Shown piece after piece: positions 44,511 through 55,875 of a stretch of DNA of 64,000 bases. The position numbers were made by a program, and so were the translations under genes. The notes under the pieces are model-generated. The model was not told the origin of the DNA and made no database searches. It was given only the letters and a program-made list of their open reading frames with translations. Position 1 is the first letter of the stretch. Each line of letters starts with the position of its first letter. This DNA comes from Favolaschia claudopus (taxonomy: Eukaryota > Basidiomycota > Agaricomycetes > Agaricales > Mycenaceae), in contig JAWWNJ010000141.1 of NCBI GenBank assembly GCA_037176885.1, positions 62,001-126,000 of the forward strand, written 5' to 3'.

Positions 44511-46149
44511 CGCTACGGTGTGATCCGGGTACAAAGGAAAGGCCCGACCCAGAGCACGACATACATAATGGAGAAGACTTTTTGCTTGCAATTTTGTTAC
44601 AAATACATCGGAATTCAAGTCTAGTTTATTCAATAATGTCTACCACCAGTGCGACGACCACTCGAGCTCCCTTCCCCCTTGTCCTTCTGCTCGTTTGCGT
44701 GGTAATCAAGCTTGGGCTTCTTCAAATTCAGCTCGGAAGAGTCAGTGCTGGACTGCCCTCCAAAAAAAAGCCCGTGAATTTGAGGCGTGCCGGAGTACCG
44801 TTGCTAACTACAAATGCTTTGAGATTCGAGTAATTGAAACAGAGAGAACAAAACAAACCAATTTTAGTCGGGCTCTCCTCTGCTTTTGGCGCCGTCGAGG
44901 AGGCCTTGCCGAGGAATGTCACCTTCTCAGCATCAACAATGAAATGCTTCACCGAGCGGTCATGGTTTAGCTCAAGGGCTGTAAAGAACCCTTCCACCGG
45001 CACACTCTTTCCCTTGCCTGGAATGATTTTATGTTCCAAGTTCTCCCACCTCGGCGTCGCAGGGAATACAGTGACCGGTGGCTACCGCAAAGTCTCTAAT
45101 AACACGACATCATGCGATTTTTGTGCTTTCCTTCTTTCAAGGCACATATGCGCTTCCGATTCAAATGGGACGACGTTGGTTTGCTCGATCTCATTGCCTT
45201 CCTTCGCAACTCGCTTCTCATTCATATCCACTGTCGGTATTCACTGTGGAGCGCTGCGTACGCGTTGTGCGCTTAACTGCCCCAGCTGTACCCTGTTATT
45301 CATCCCTTGCATTCGTGTGTCGCTGTCTGTCCTCGAGCGCGTTTGGAACGCTGCTTGGGTTGGGATTTTGGATTCTAAAATTTTTCTCCTTTCGTCACCG
45401 TCGCTGGGGAGATTCTTCATTGCGCTGTCGCTGGGGGGCTGAGATGGGATCTGAAGCAACAACCCAACGAAGACAATATCACTTCGGGCGGCTTCAATGT
45501 GTACTGGCATGTTGTCTGTCTCGACACTCGTGTGACCGACCTGCTAGCTTCTGCTTCCCAACCCCACCGCTCGAGTCGCAAGCGCGTTTTTGAACGGCGC
45601 TTCGCATCCCGCATAATTCCTTCGCATTCCATCTCGGTGCCTACTCGTGCATGTGTCACCAGCGCGTAAGCTCGTGATGCAGCGCATTCCGAGCATGCTT
45701 GATATGAGGGAGCTACGCTTTCACGACACATCTCGAGAGCGACTTGCGAGATTCAAGTCCTTCTCCCCTTCGCACCGAGGGCGGTTGATCCGCTGCTGGT
45801 CTATACCTCAGTGTTTCCTTGACTTCCGAAGGAGGCGAAGTTAAGGATCTGCATCTGCAGCTTCCGCTTGCGGTGGATGAAGCTGTAGATGCAGATGCAA
45901 CACTATCCGACATGGGTCTGTGCGCTAGTCGCTATGTCCTGTGTCTGCTTTCTTCATTATGCCATCTCTCTCAATTCTATCTACTTATTTACTTACCTAC
46001 CGGCCACGATCTTGATGGCCAATTATGACATATGCTTTTCAACCCACTTCATTCGCCTACGCCGCCACACTCTCATCCTATTCTGCTTCCCTTCCGTTCC
46101 TCCGCCTTGCTCATGAAATTTCCACCTGCACAATCTTGGCATGCTGCTA
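44511..46149. other. No supported gene; one weak frame
   Basis: A minus-strand frame at 44728-45039 (about 103 codons, with VPVEGFFTALELNHD and HFIVDAEKVTFLG) is somewhat protein-like, but I do not recognise it and it has no visible context. The rest of the interval gives only short, compositionally biased frames. Confidence 0.3.
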
Positions 46150-46414
46150 CTGTACTAATTCGACCGGTTGTTCACGTTATGCGTGACGGCCCGTCGTGAA
46201 CTGAACTTTTTTGAACCTTGGTGACGGGTGACACCGAGATTTTTGGCCCAAAATGGGCAAGAAAATGAAAAAATCTCCGGCCGGCGCGTGCCGAGCAATG
46301 CAGGACTACCATATATGGTAATTTTGATGTGATTGACGTGTTGTGAACAACTTGTCCAGTGAACAATTTGGGTGACGGGTGACACCCAGTGAACAACCGG
46401 TCGAATTAGTACAG
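46150..46414. mobile_element. TA-flanked MITE (265 bp)
   Basis: CTGTACTAATTCGACCGGTT and its inverted copy, continuing to GTTCAC, with TA at 46148-46149 and 46415-46416. The two ends match over 27 bp without a difference as read, so this is a young copy. The interior has two GGTGACGGGTGACACC-like words in opposite halves. Confidence 0.88.
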
Positions 46415-46674
46415 TATACTCTGTTCCCCATATCCCTTCCTCATCCAGCCTGACACCTCACCACCCGTTCCGTCTTCTCTTGGCGCTGAATCCAGATTAT
46501 GGCCAGCACATTCTCTCGCATCTCAACGACACCCACATCTCCTCCTGAAAATTTTTTCCACCCTAAACCAACCAACAAGGAGTGATAATTTTTCATCGTG
46601 TAGTTCATGCTCAGCCGTCTTTGCATGGACTACGCGAAGAAAAAGTGGGGGGCTGTAGGGGATGTATAGGGAGT

Positions 46675-47100
46675 GCATACCCTGAGTCTATGCATAGCGT
46701 AGACTCAGAGGCCGCTTGAGCATCAGCTCAATATAGCGCCGGGATGCACTCAACATACCCTATGTGCCAGACGGGAGCAATACGGGCTGGCCTAAACAGC
46801 TACAGGGTGCTGCCTTGAGGGAAGTCCTGGAGCATTGCTAGGGCGATACTGCAGAGTCTATGCATTGGAGGCTATGCCTCCATAGCTCTGCTATTCCCCC
46901 CAGCATGCATACCCCGAGTCTGTGACTCGCAGCGTGCAGAGCGTCTGGGATGCACCATAGCTCATACCTCTTGCCAGACGAGAGCAATAGAGGCTGGCCC
47001 TGAGAGCTTAGCCAGGGCGCACTGCAGACGCAGTACAGAGTCTACAGATGAACACCTTCCTTGTGTAGCTCTGCTAGTCTGCCCTGGCTGCCAGCTGGGG
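46675..47100. repeat. Structured imperfect tandem duplication, about 232-bp unit
   Basis: Units start GCATACCC at 46675 and 46907. Both contain GAGTCT, GGGATGCAC, GCCAGACG-GAGCAATA, GGCTGGCC and TAGCTCTGCTA in the same order. Many short palindromes occur (for example GGAGGCTATGCCTCC near 46866-46880). No coding capacity. Confidence 0.65.
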
Positions 47101-47465
47101 ATAGGCATCTGGACTAGATCATATAATCGGATTTGAGGTCAGAATTGGTCTGCAATCTCACCTTTTGGAAAACATGAATCAAACAGCTCGGCACTGAGAA
47201 TGAGGCTATGGTATGTAATTCCATTTTTACGAAGGCGATTGGTCCTTGACTCCTTGCCTTGCATTTTGAAATCGCAGAACTCGTTGTCTACGTTCTGGCC
47301 TCCATAATCATTCAGATTGAAATGATTCTGACAAGAAATGAGTAAGTTGTGTCAGTTTCAGTATTCATATCAACGCCGATCAGTTGAAATCAAGGATCGC
47401 AAAATTTTGGAGTTAGAGGGCGACTTTGATATAGGATGAAAGCCCCGTTGATGGAAATTTGAACT
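47101..47465. other. Gene-free
   Basis: Nothing assignable was seen between the tandem duplication and the next inverted-repeat element. Confidence 0.35.
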
Positions 47466-48040
47466 CACGCCGCGAACTTGTGACGATCTCCTGTCACGTC
47501 ACGCTGGGGTTGACCTATCCCGCAATGAGAAAGTACCCAAAAGCTTCTGTGTTCTAGTGGTTGAAGAATCTGTCTTCTCAAGTTTCATGTTTTCCTCAAC
47601 GTCATAAGTTCGAGTCTCAACCCGCGAACTCTTTTTTTTCCCCTTGTATTTCTGAGAACTTAGACCCATAGCATTGCACCACGCAGTGGGCCCCCGCGGC
47701 GAGCGGAAAGAAAACCCCAGCCGTCCGGGCCGGCGCCCGCAACCCAAACCCAATGATCAAATAATACAAACAAAAAAAAATATCATTCACAAATGATACA
47801 AAGGAGGTAAGAAAACCGGAATTTTGAAGCTGCTCCAGCGAAACTCACAGGAAAATTGCCGTTTTCACCGAGCGGCAGGTCCACGAAGTGGGGCGCCGCA
47901 AATTTCGGTGAAAAACGGCAATTTGACTGTGCGTTGAGTCGGAGCAGCGGAAAAATGGAGGCGAAAAAAGGCAGCGAAGGAAAAAAACTTTGGCGGAGCA
48001 TGTCACGTTGTGTCACAGATGCGTGACAGTTCGCGGCGTG
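47466..48040. mobile_element. Inverted-repeat element carrying a tRNA-like head and GC module (575 bp)
   Basis: CACGCCGCGAACT at the left and AGTTCGCGGCGTG at the right are perfect inverted repeats, with weaker similarity continuing through GTGACG/CGTCAC words. Inside are the SINE-like segment 47571-47640, the GC module at 47675-47745, and a second inverted repeat: AAATTGCCGTTTTCACCGA near 47851 against TCGGTGAAAAACGGCAATTT near 47905. Target duplication not found. Confidence 0.6.
47571..47640 (+). ncRNA. tRNA-derived SINE-like segment
   Basis: TCTAGTGGTTGAAGA resembles the pol III A box, and AGTTCGAGTCTCAACC the B box, about 45 bp apart; a run of eight T follows at 47632. The cloverleaf arms do not pair well, so it is not a working tRNA gene. 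It may be the promoter head of a short retroposon or a captured tRNA relic. Confidence 0.45.
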
Positions 48041-48155
48041 GGTTTGGTCTTCCCGTTGATGCGCTTCAAATCGAGCCTACAAACGTGTGAATTGAGCAAG
48101 AATTGAGTGTGAAACAGGCAAAGTAAGTTTGGGTGTTCAAGTTGTTCTTTATTTA

Positions 48156-48978
48156 CAGTCGGATATCTCATAATGCATGAGGTCAAAATGCATAAACCTC
48201 ATTATGCATCGACTTTCGGTGTCCACCGACTTGGTAGGCTGGGATTTTATGCATTATCCTCATACTGTAAATACTTGTACCGAGGCAACCGTCACGGTCA
48301 CGGAGGGGTCGGTTGCGTTGCCCAAAATGCGCCAGGTCACGGTCACGGAGGGTCTGGTTGCCTTGATCTGGATCGTGACATAGCCAAAAATATTGAATTT
48401 CTGCCCATTTTTGGCATGAGATTTGCAAAATTTTGCGCATAGCGCACCATTTGACTCAATCCGCATCCAGAAGCCCTGATTCTGGTGTAAAAAAGGCAAA
48501 TTCGGAGAGACTTAGTTGCCCATCATGGCAACTGTCACGCTCACGCCTGGCCTGGTTGCGTTGCTCAAAGTGGGTCACGGTGTCACGGTACTTTGGCTGG
48601 TTGCCTCGGTACAAGTATCTACAGTAATGCCTATTGCATAGGGTGAAGAGTGCATTTATGCATTTTGAAATCGCAAAAATGGTACAATTTGGTGAATTTT
48701 ACCGCTCTCAGGACCAATTTAGACATGTTCCGCACCCTGAATACACAGCTGTGTCATTTTTACCCCAAAATTTAGCCAAGTTCCTTGATCTGCTGGTTAT
48801 TACAGCTAATTTTGACAGGCTCCCGGAGTCGATTCGGTGTTGGCCGGACTACCATATATAGTATTTTCGTGACAATGTCACGCATGTCACCTAGTGTGAC
48901 ATTATGCAGAAATGCATATTGCTCATAATGCATAGGGTTTGGGGGTCCACGGCTTATGCATTATGAGCTATCCGACTG
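48156..48978. mobile_element. TA-flanked element with another element nested in it (823 bp)
   Basis: CAGTCGGATATCTCATAATG at the left and the complement of CAGTCGGATAGCTCATAATG at the right, TA at 48154-48155 and 48979-48980. CATAATGCAT-type words recur inside. The short sequence near 13796-13881 is a decayed relative. No transposase. Confidence 0.85.
48265..48624. mobile_element. Nested TA-flanked MITE (360 bp)
   Basis: CTGTAAATACTTGTACCGAG and the complement of CTGTAGATACTTGTACCGAG, continuing through GCAACC and TCACGGTCACG words, TA at 48263-48264 and 48625-48626. It lies wholly inside the 48156-48978 element and so inserted later. Confidence 0.85.
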
Positions 48979-49977
48979 TATAAAAATCATCGAAAGTGCC
49001 ATTAGCTTTGCAAACAGCTGTAAAGTAGACTAAGAATCAAGACAAGGCGGAATAAGATCATACATGACCGCAAAGTAATGTATGTACGGAGCGGAAGGTG
49101 GATGGTATGTACGTCTAAGTCAAACACGGTCACGGGATAAAAGAGAAAAATAATAGTGTTACAGTTATCCCAGCCAAAAGTCAGTAAGAGTCCTTCAAAT
49201 ATGTATGGGTTAAAGCAGATCATGCATATATGGGTTAGGAGAGCTATTGGTCATGACAGCTTCGACTGTATTTCTTTCTTGTCGTTTCACGCCACTGCTA
49301 ACCCGTTCAGCGAATTGCCGAGAGGCTGTAGGTAAGGTCAGAGAAGCTTGTACCTTTTGCAACCAACTATAGATCCATGGTGATTACTCGAAAAAAAGAC
49401 TGAGAAAGTACCCAGCAAGAAGACCCCAGCAGCATTGTCATGCCGAAATTTTCGAAAGTATGCAGTGCCAGTGCGTGACCTCGTTGCAGTCGAACGAAGT
49501 CCAGAAGCTTGAAGAGCGTTCATTGCTCATCCACCGAAGTCGCGGAACCGGGGCTGGAACGTCGGAAGAAGATATTCTTGCGGATAGTTGCGGATTCACT
49601 TGAATGAGATGCATTGCTGTTCAGTATCTCGGATGATACGAAGGGACACAGAAGTCATGACAGCCGACGATGGAAGAAGGACGGACAGCAAAAGTAAGTG
49701 CTAGTGGGAGAAAATGCTGTAGTGTGCCAGTCGAGAGCAGAAGCGTATGCTTTATTGTTTGCGCAGGCGTACGACTTTTGATCTATCGCAAGGCAAGGCC
49801 CCATTTCGCGGCTCTTCCGGCGCTTTTCTGCTCAGGATCGCAGGAGGACACTGTCTAAAACATGAGCCAACAGCTGACCCCCCAGAGCTGAAAAGAGAGC
49901 GCAATGGGCTCCCCTCCTGTGTTTGCGCAAGCGTGTGCCCAAACGTCAAACGACACGTTGATGGGTTAACCGACCGA
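48979..49977. other. Gene-free
   Basis: No supported coding frame or repeat. The right part is directly downstream of the truncated copia gag-protease. Confidence 0.35.
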
Positions 49978-51852
49978 TCAGCTGGATCTAGTGTTCCCAC
50001 TTGGTTCCCACCGAGTCGAGTCTGACTCTAGTTGATATCCGACTCGACTCGAAAAAGGAATGCCGACGGCTTCGATGGAGGCGCCGACCCCCTTGATAGG
50101 GCGGGAAGGAATCGACCTGAATGAAGAGAAGTCGGTGCGGTAGGGAGAAATATGGACATTAGCGCCGGAGTCGGCGAATATAGCGAAATCGTCTCCATCG
50201 GAGGCAAGGGCGTAAGAGGGCGCGTCGAAAGAGACGCTGACGTGAAGGTCGTCGGTGGCGGCATAAGTACCCCAGTCGGCGTCGGTCATAGTGGTGATAT
50301 CGTCGGTAACGAGGTTCATGAAGGGAGCAGCGGCAGCAACAGGCGCCGAAGGCACAGGTGCTGCGGGCTGCGCCAACGCGGAGGGGGGAATGGGGATTTC
50401 ACGTCCGAAGAACAAGGTGTAAGCCTCTTGTATTTGATCTGCTTTTGCATGTTCTTCTGCGTCTCCGCATTGTTCTGGGGTTTCGTTTTGCGACGATCCG
50501 CCGACTATGCTGTTTTCGCCTCGTCTACCGTCTTCTCCGCCATCCCACCCCCCGGCGCGATACAGAAAGGCCAGGTATGCGAGGAAGGGTTCCTGCAAGT
50601 CGTATTCACGCATATCTCCTTCACTCGCGCCGAACTCGCCGGGGCCGCAACGTAAGAGGTCGGGGAAGCGTCAATGGCAGGAGGAGCGGGAGTCGCAGTG
50701 TACGCGGTGAGACTAGACGAGCTGGAGCCAGGCATCGACTCTTTGAAATCGAGACGACCCTCGATGATGGTGGAAGTGAGTCCGTTGTTGGTGACGAAAC
50801 CCTCGGCGAGAGTGGGGTAGCGTTTCTGCAAGGCTCTCAGCATACAGCAGACCACGAAGTGATCCATGTCGGGCATGCCCGAGGCCCAGATGGACTTGGC
50901 GAGCTCTCGGATGCGCCGGGTGGTCGCGGAGAAAGAAGCCTGGTCCTCGTAGTCGATGCTGAAGACTTCCTGCATCGCTCGTATCTGCCGACCAGGGCCG
51001 CTGTTCGTGTGCCTGAGACGCAGCGCGCGCCACGCATCGGCCGCCGTGTGGTAGTGCATGAAATGGCCGTGCTCCGCCACGTCCGACACTTCGCGAAGGA
51101 AGCAACGAATGACGTGGTCGTTGTCGTTCCACGCGGCGTGAAGACGAGGGTGAGTGTCCGGCGCGGGGCAGGGGAAGAGCCCGGTGAGGCATTTGTCGGA
51201 CGCGGCCTGCATACCCAATGTGTTCAAGATCCTCCGCTCGAAGTCCGCCCAGTTCCCGCTGCATGAGGAGAGCTTGTCCTCCTCAGAAGACGACACGGTG
51301 ATCACCTTGCAGTTGTGGTCGTTCTCGGGGACGTAGGAGAAGTGCTGGGGAACCGCAGCGGGAGGGGGAGGAGCAGGAGGAGCGGTCAGGTACGCTGGCG
51401 GAGAGGAAACAGAGCCCGGCATGGCAGGAGGGTGCTCGAAGTCGGCAGAAGGCCATGAGGCGAGAGATGTGGGGCGCCAAGACGGGTAGGATAGCATCTG
51501 CGTCGGCTGGGGAGGCATCGGCGCTGCCTGAGGCGGCGGCGGCGGCAAGTTCACAACATACTGTTGCTGCGGCTGCGACGGCGGGCGAGCCTGAGGAACG
51601 TAAGGGCGCGGTGCCGGTGCCGGAGATGGATGACGAGCGGGTGGCGCGTTGAAAGGAACAGTGGATTGCACAGGCGTATCGGGTATGTATGTGGGGCGTC
51701 GGCGAGTCAAAAACACCGTCGAAAGCCGAAGGATTCGCAAAAAGACCATTGTCCGCCATAGTGACAAGACGGGACGCGTTCAGGAACGGGTTGTTTGAGC
51801 TCATAGAGCCCATGGAAGGAAGGTTGCCCAAGTCGATGAGATTGCTTGTCAT
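49978..51852 (-). pseudogene. gag: Ty1/copia gag-protease, two frameshifts, pol missing
   Basis: Starts MTSNLIDLGNLPSM at 51852 and, after a frame change near 51700, continues through a Pro/Gln-rich segment (ARPPSQPQQQYVV). The Gag core follows (CSGNWADFERRILNTLGM, HYHTAADAWRALRLRH, LDFKESMPG), then a degenerate Cys/His motif and GGGMAEKTVDEAKTA. A second frame change near 50510 leads into QIQEAYTLFFGRE and the aspartic protease, with FADSGANVHISPYR. The sequence leaves the family at about 50040, so integrase and polymerase are absent. Whether it belongs to the same family as the copia piece at 43-44 kb cannot be told, because the two do not overlap. Confidence 0.85.
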
Positions 51853-51989
51853 GATGGTACGTAGGGACTCGCCCAGCGCAGAAGTAAGGACAGACGTCGA
51901 AAACGTGAAGTAAAGTGACCGTCGAAGTCGTGGAAGCGCGTAGTTCACAGATATAGACCTTTAAAAGCCCATAACCTGTCAAGACTAGA

Positions 51990-52165
51990 TCTATGAGACT
52001 ATACTGTGAGTACTAGCTCTCACTGCTCCCAGAATGTGGAAAGACGGTATTATTCACCTATGAGACTACTGTGAGTACTAGCTACATGTGTATAAGTACC
52101 TCGCGTAGTGTAATAAGGATGAACGGCTTACCCCTCACTGCTCCCAGAATGTGGAAAGACGGTGA
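51990..52165. repeat. Direct repeats upstream of gag, possible LTR remnant
   Basis: TGAGACTA-CTGTGAGTACTAG occurs near 51993 and 52060, and CACTGCTCCCAGAATGTGGA at 52021 and 52136. The duplicated blocks are in the same orientation, as in a terminal repeat with an internal duplication or two nested copies. They lie just upstream of the gag start and interrupt the coiled-coil gene fragment. Confidence 0.5.
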
Positions 52166-52169
52166 GAGG

Positions 52170-53172
52170 CGTGGTCACACGGTCACGACCTGTTATAGGT
52201 CGCGCCGTGTCACACTCTAAACTACAAGTCCGTGACGCCAGATCCGCCTCCTCAAGTCGCCGTTCAGCTTCGGCAAGTCGTCTTAGCCATCCCCGCTCAT
52301 CCTCTGACCTCTTCTTTAAAACCTTCGTCACTTATGCCTCACCATGAGCAACAGCGTCTTGTAGTTCCTTTTCTGCGGCCTTGACTTGATTCTTCAGGTC
52401 AGATATTTGTTTCTTGTGCCGTCTTTCACTAGTCTCTCGTAGACAGACGCTCTATATATACCAGCTCGGTGCCCTCGCTATATAGAGTCTGTTGGTTACC
52501 GCGCCCCTGCGACCGCGTTAGGTTCTTATTAGCTAATATTATATAAGCAGATTTCACGGCGCGTATATCTCAATGAAAGCTAAGTCTTTCCCATCACAAC
52601 TTTGGAGCAGCGTCAATGGATTCAGTCAAACTACATTCCTGTCTACTCAGATTCTCTAAAATCAGACGGTGCGCTACAGAAAATGTTGTCGCGTCTTCAT
52701 CACGTGAGACTCGGGAGTTTCGGCCGAGATGCCCAAAATGCATTCAACTTGAGCTCAAACCACTGTGAAAATTCGGGAAACAAAGCAAAGATGCTCAGAC
52801 CATCGTATCGAGTGTCTGAGAGTTCAAATCAGCATCATAATAGAGCGGGGGGAGGAAGAAATGAGCTATCGGCAATGTCCGGCTTATATAAGATTAGCTA
52901 ATAAGAAGCTGACGCGGTTTGAGGGGCGCGGTAAACATAAGACTAGTCTTTCACGACGCGTGGATTTCTTTTGCTCTTTTTTTGAGCCGCACATTTTCCG
53001 CTTCCGCTGCATCTGCCCTGCGCCTGTAGTAGTGTGCAGCCTTCGAGGAGGGACTGAGGATAGGTTCGTTCTCTTTCTGGCCGTCAGAACGCGCTGCGAC
53101 GGAGGCGTCCTGAGCTTTCTTCAGCTGCCGCTTTTGCTTGTGAGATTGGCCCTTCCGTGGTTTGGTCATGGT
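52170..53172 (-). pseudogene. Coiled-coil protein fragments, disrupted
   Basis: Three pieces point the same way. The first (53172-52951) starts MTKPRKGQSHKQKRQLKK and ends in a helix (KAAHYYRRRADAAEAEN). The second (about 52445-52345) reads ETSERRHKKQISDLKNQV and KAAEKELQDAVAHG, and is followed by a GTGAG splice-like site. The third (52331 to about 52210) reads KKRSEDERGWLRRLAEAE and RRLEEADL. A MITE (52499-52931) separates the first two, and the repeat at 51990-52165 cuts off the third. Together they suggest a nuclear protein with basic N-terminus and long coiled coil, family unknown. Spliced limits are uncertain. Confidence 0.45.
52499..52931. mobile_element. TA-flanked MITE in the coiled-coil gene (433 bp)
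   Basis: CCGCGCCCCTGCGACCGCGT at the left is the inverted counterpart of the right end; the match continues through TTCTTATTAGCTAAT and TTATATAAGC for about 53 bp. TA lies at 52497-52498 and 52932-52933. No coding capacity. Confidence 0.8.
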
Positions 53173-53199
53173 AAACTTAGCAATATAACCTGTCGGGAT

Positions 53200-53907
53200 C
53201 ATAGTTAAATATCAACCTTTCCGAGGCCAACGGCGAATGTCTAGAGGGTTTGCGAGACGCGACGAGCGGGGAGTGACAGCGAAACGCGTGACGACGCGTC
53301 AAGTCACATTCCTAATTGGGCCTTTGGCGGGCGATTTGATGGGGGGCATTTTTGAGGAAGGTCCCGGCCGTCGAGACGTGATGGCAACTCATGCCGACGC
53401 GATTTCAGTCCAGATCTCGGCTTCAGCAGTGCCAAATCATTGATTTTCATGGTCAACTCATCAGAACTGGTGTCCGAGATGCCGAGAACATCAGTGAGTG
53501 CCGAGATTTCACTGCTGCGCTTTTCATGCTCGGAAATCAGGATTTTGTGGCTATTTATTGCATTTTCCCCTCTGCTAAGGTAGTTCTCATCCATTAGCAA
53601 CCTACCCCACGTGATTGATGTCACAGTGCCCATATCCGTCCAAAACAGACCGATGCTCAATTCATGCGGATCCGAGGTGCATAGTCGGTAATTTGGCTAC
53701 GTAACATTTATCTAGTTGGTTAAAGGTGTAAGAATCCAAGTTTTTAGATTTTTCCCCGCAATCTGTGAATTCTTGAAGCAAAAACAAGTGCAAAATCACC
53801 GAAAATGACCGATAATCACAGTGTGCAATCGTGAAATGAACATTGTAAGGCCACTGGGCCGCGCAAACTCATAGAGGAAGTCATTTGAGACAGTATGGTT
53901 ACCTCTA
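53200..53907. other. No supported gene
   Basis: A minus-strand frame at 53304-53620 has a moderately protein-like middle (INSHKILISEHEKRSSEIS, LGISDTSSDELT) but no recognised family and no context. The rest is non-coding. Confidence 0.3.
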
Positions 53908-54463
53908 CAGTCGCAAACCCCGAAGCGAAACGGCACTAGGAAGCGAAACACTCGCCGAATACAGGGTTAACGCTTTCCCCCGTGGCCAAATCTTTGCATG
54001 CAGGCACCCCACTATCGGAGCACCCAACTACAAAAGAAATTGGGTCAAAAGTCCTCTCGCCGCCGGCAATGGCCTTGTTTGTTTCGGCTTTGTTTACGCC
54101 GGCAGATGCACCAATGCAAAATATTATTTTTTGCTCTGGAATTGTGGCCGGTGACATACAGTAGTAATATAGAAAGTCACTTTGAGGCAGATTTCATGAA
54201 CAAACTGGTCGATTTGCGCAAGAATGGCTCAATTTGTTGTGTTTTGAAGTGTTTCGCTATCACGTTATTTGGCGATATTTGACTTGCCCCATACATTGCC
54301 CTCGTTCTCAATGAAAACATAGTCGATTCACTCGATCCTTGATTGTAAGTGGTAGCCAGGAGAGTAAACTACAAGTCTACAACAAACGCCACCCATTTCC
54401 GCTTCCTAGTCCACCCACAATCAAGCGCAAAAGCTAAACGTTTCGCTTCGGGGTTTGCGACTG
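53908..54463. mobile_element. TA-flanked MITE (556 bp)
   Basis: CAGTCGCAAACCCCGAAGCG and its perfect inverted copy at 54438-54463, TA at 53906-53907 and 54464-54465. GAAGCG words recur just inside. Non-coding. Confidence 0.88.
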
Positions 54464-54735
54464 TATATGGCTTTTTCCTGCTGTATCTTGCTGCATACTC
54501 TGCATCAGGGCAATTCATACATTTCACATCATCAGACATACCAGTACAGAACCTTTGCTCCGGCACTCCGATCAACACAAAAGTATAAATCAAGCTGAAA
54601 TATGACTTTGAAGTTTGAACACACTTCAGAGCTATCGCAGGCAATAAATTCACGCAAGATTCGGACAGACTCACTGATCGGCCTTCAATAATTCAATCTA
54701 GAGCCAGAATTTTAGATTCCTCAAGTTTACATCTA

Positions 54736-55250
54736 CTCGGCATTACCAAAAGTAACCGAATTTAGAAATGCCTTGCTTGCGACCAGCTAATTCAGTTGGC
54801 CTGGTGGGAGAGAGGAGGAATGGTCATATGCTATTGCACATAACACGCGCCGAAGTTATTGGGCTTTCCCTGTGCTGATTTTCTATGTTTATTTATTTAT
54901 GTGTCAAATCAACAATTTCTTGCTCTGTTTTAGTACCCTCATTGAAGGATGATGATAGCCCAGCAAACTCTGAGTTCTCAGGTACAAAGTCATGAGATAG
55001 TAAACCTATTTTTGAGGTACTCACCCACCTGAAATCATGGTGACTGTGTTCCAAAAAAGGCAAACACCGCCAAATTAATGGTATTTTGAAGATTAATTTA
55101 TTCACCCACTGTGTGATAGCTTACCCCAATTTTATATCATAAAAGTTGGAGCAAATACGCTGTAAATGAACCCTTCATTGCTCAAAGTTCCTTGACCATC
55201 GTGATTTCTGTGAAGGAACCCCGAATTCGGTTACTTTTGGTAACTGCGAG
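54736..55250. mobile_element. TA-flanked MITE (515 bp)
   Basis: CTCGGCATTACCAAAAGTAA at the left, CTCGCAGTTACCAAAAGTAA as complement at the right, continuing to CCGAATT; TA at 54734-54735 and 55251-55252. Terminal sequence is similar to the 39918-40800 element. Confidence 0.82.
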
Positions 55251-55252
55251 TA

Positions 55253-55875
55253 TATCTGTAAAGTTACGTAGGCACAATGTGTGTTTATGCTGCCAATGGA
55301 GCGAAAAGACGGGTTGATCTTAATTTCTACTGTATCAATCCCGATATGGGCTGTCACATCAGATCACGTGGGGTGGGTTGCTGTTGGAGACTAAGTTACC
55401 TTAGATGTGCTCAAAAAAGACCGGCAATCCTGCTCCTTTGACAATGGCTGTAGGTGATCCCATCATCTAGATCAACATTTCCATCAATTTCACGGTCGGT
55501 GCCCACCACCACTATAGCAAGGACGCAAGTGCGTGGGTGTCGGGTAATGCCAAGAAAACCGGGTTCACACGTCGGACGTCCCGGAACGACGACGCCGATG
55601 TCATAACTGTTGATCACATCGCTCAATTCTCCCACAACTTGTCCTGCATCGTCTAGGTCGCTATTGTGTCCCTGAACCCGAACCATACACCAAAACACCC
55701 AGTAGGCCACATAAAACACAAATGGCCGAGTAAGGGGGGGTGGCCGACTAACTCCTCGCTGATAGTTGGCCCGTTGAGTTGCCAATATTTTGTCTTAAAA
55801 TGTCAATTTACTCAAAAAAATATGGACGATATACTACTGTACATTTATTATTTGCGACATGTGTGGTAAATTAGG
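55253..55875. other. Gene-free
   Basis: No protein-like frame; ordinary composition. It ends at the start of the ACAACTTT array. Confidence 0.35.
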
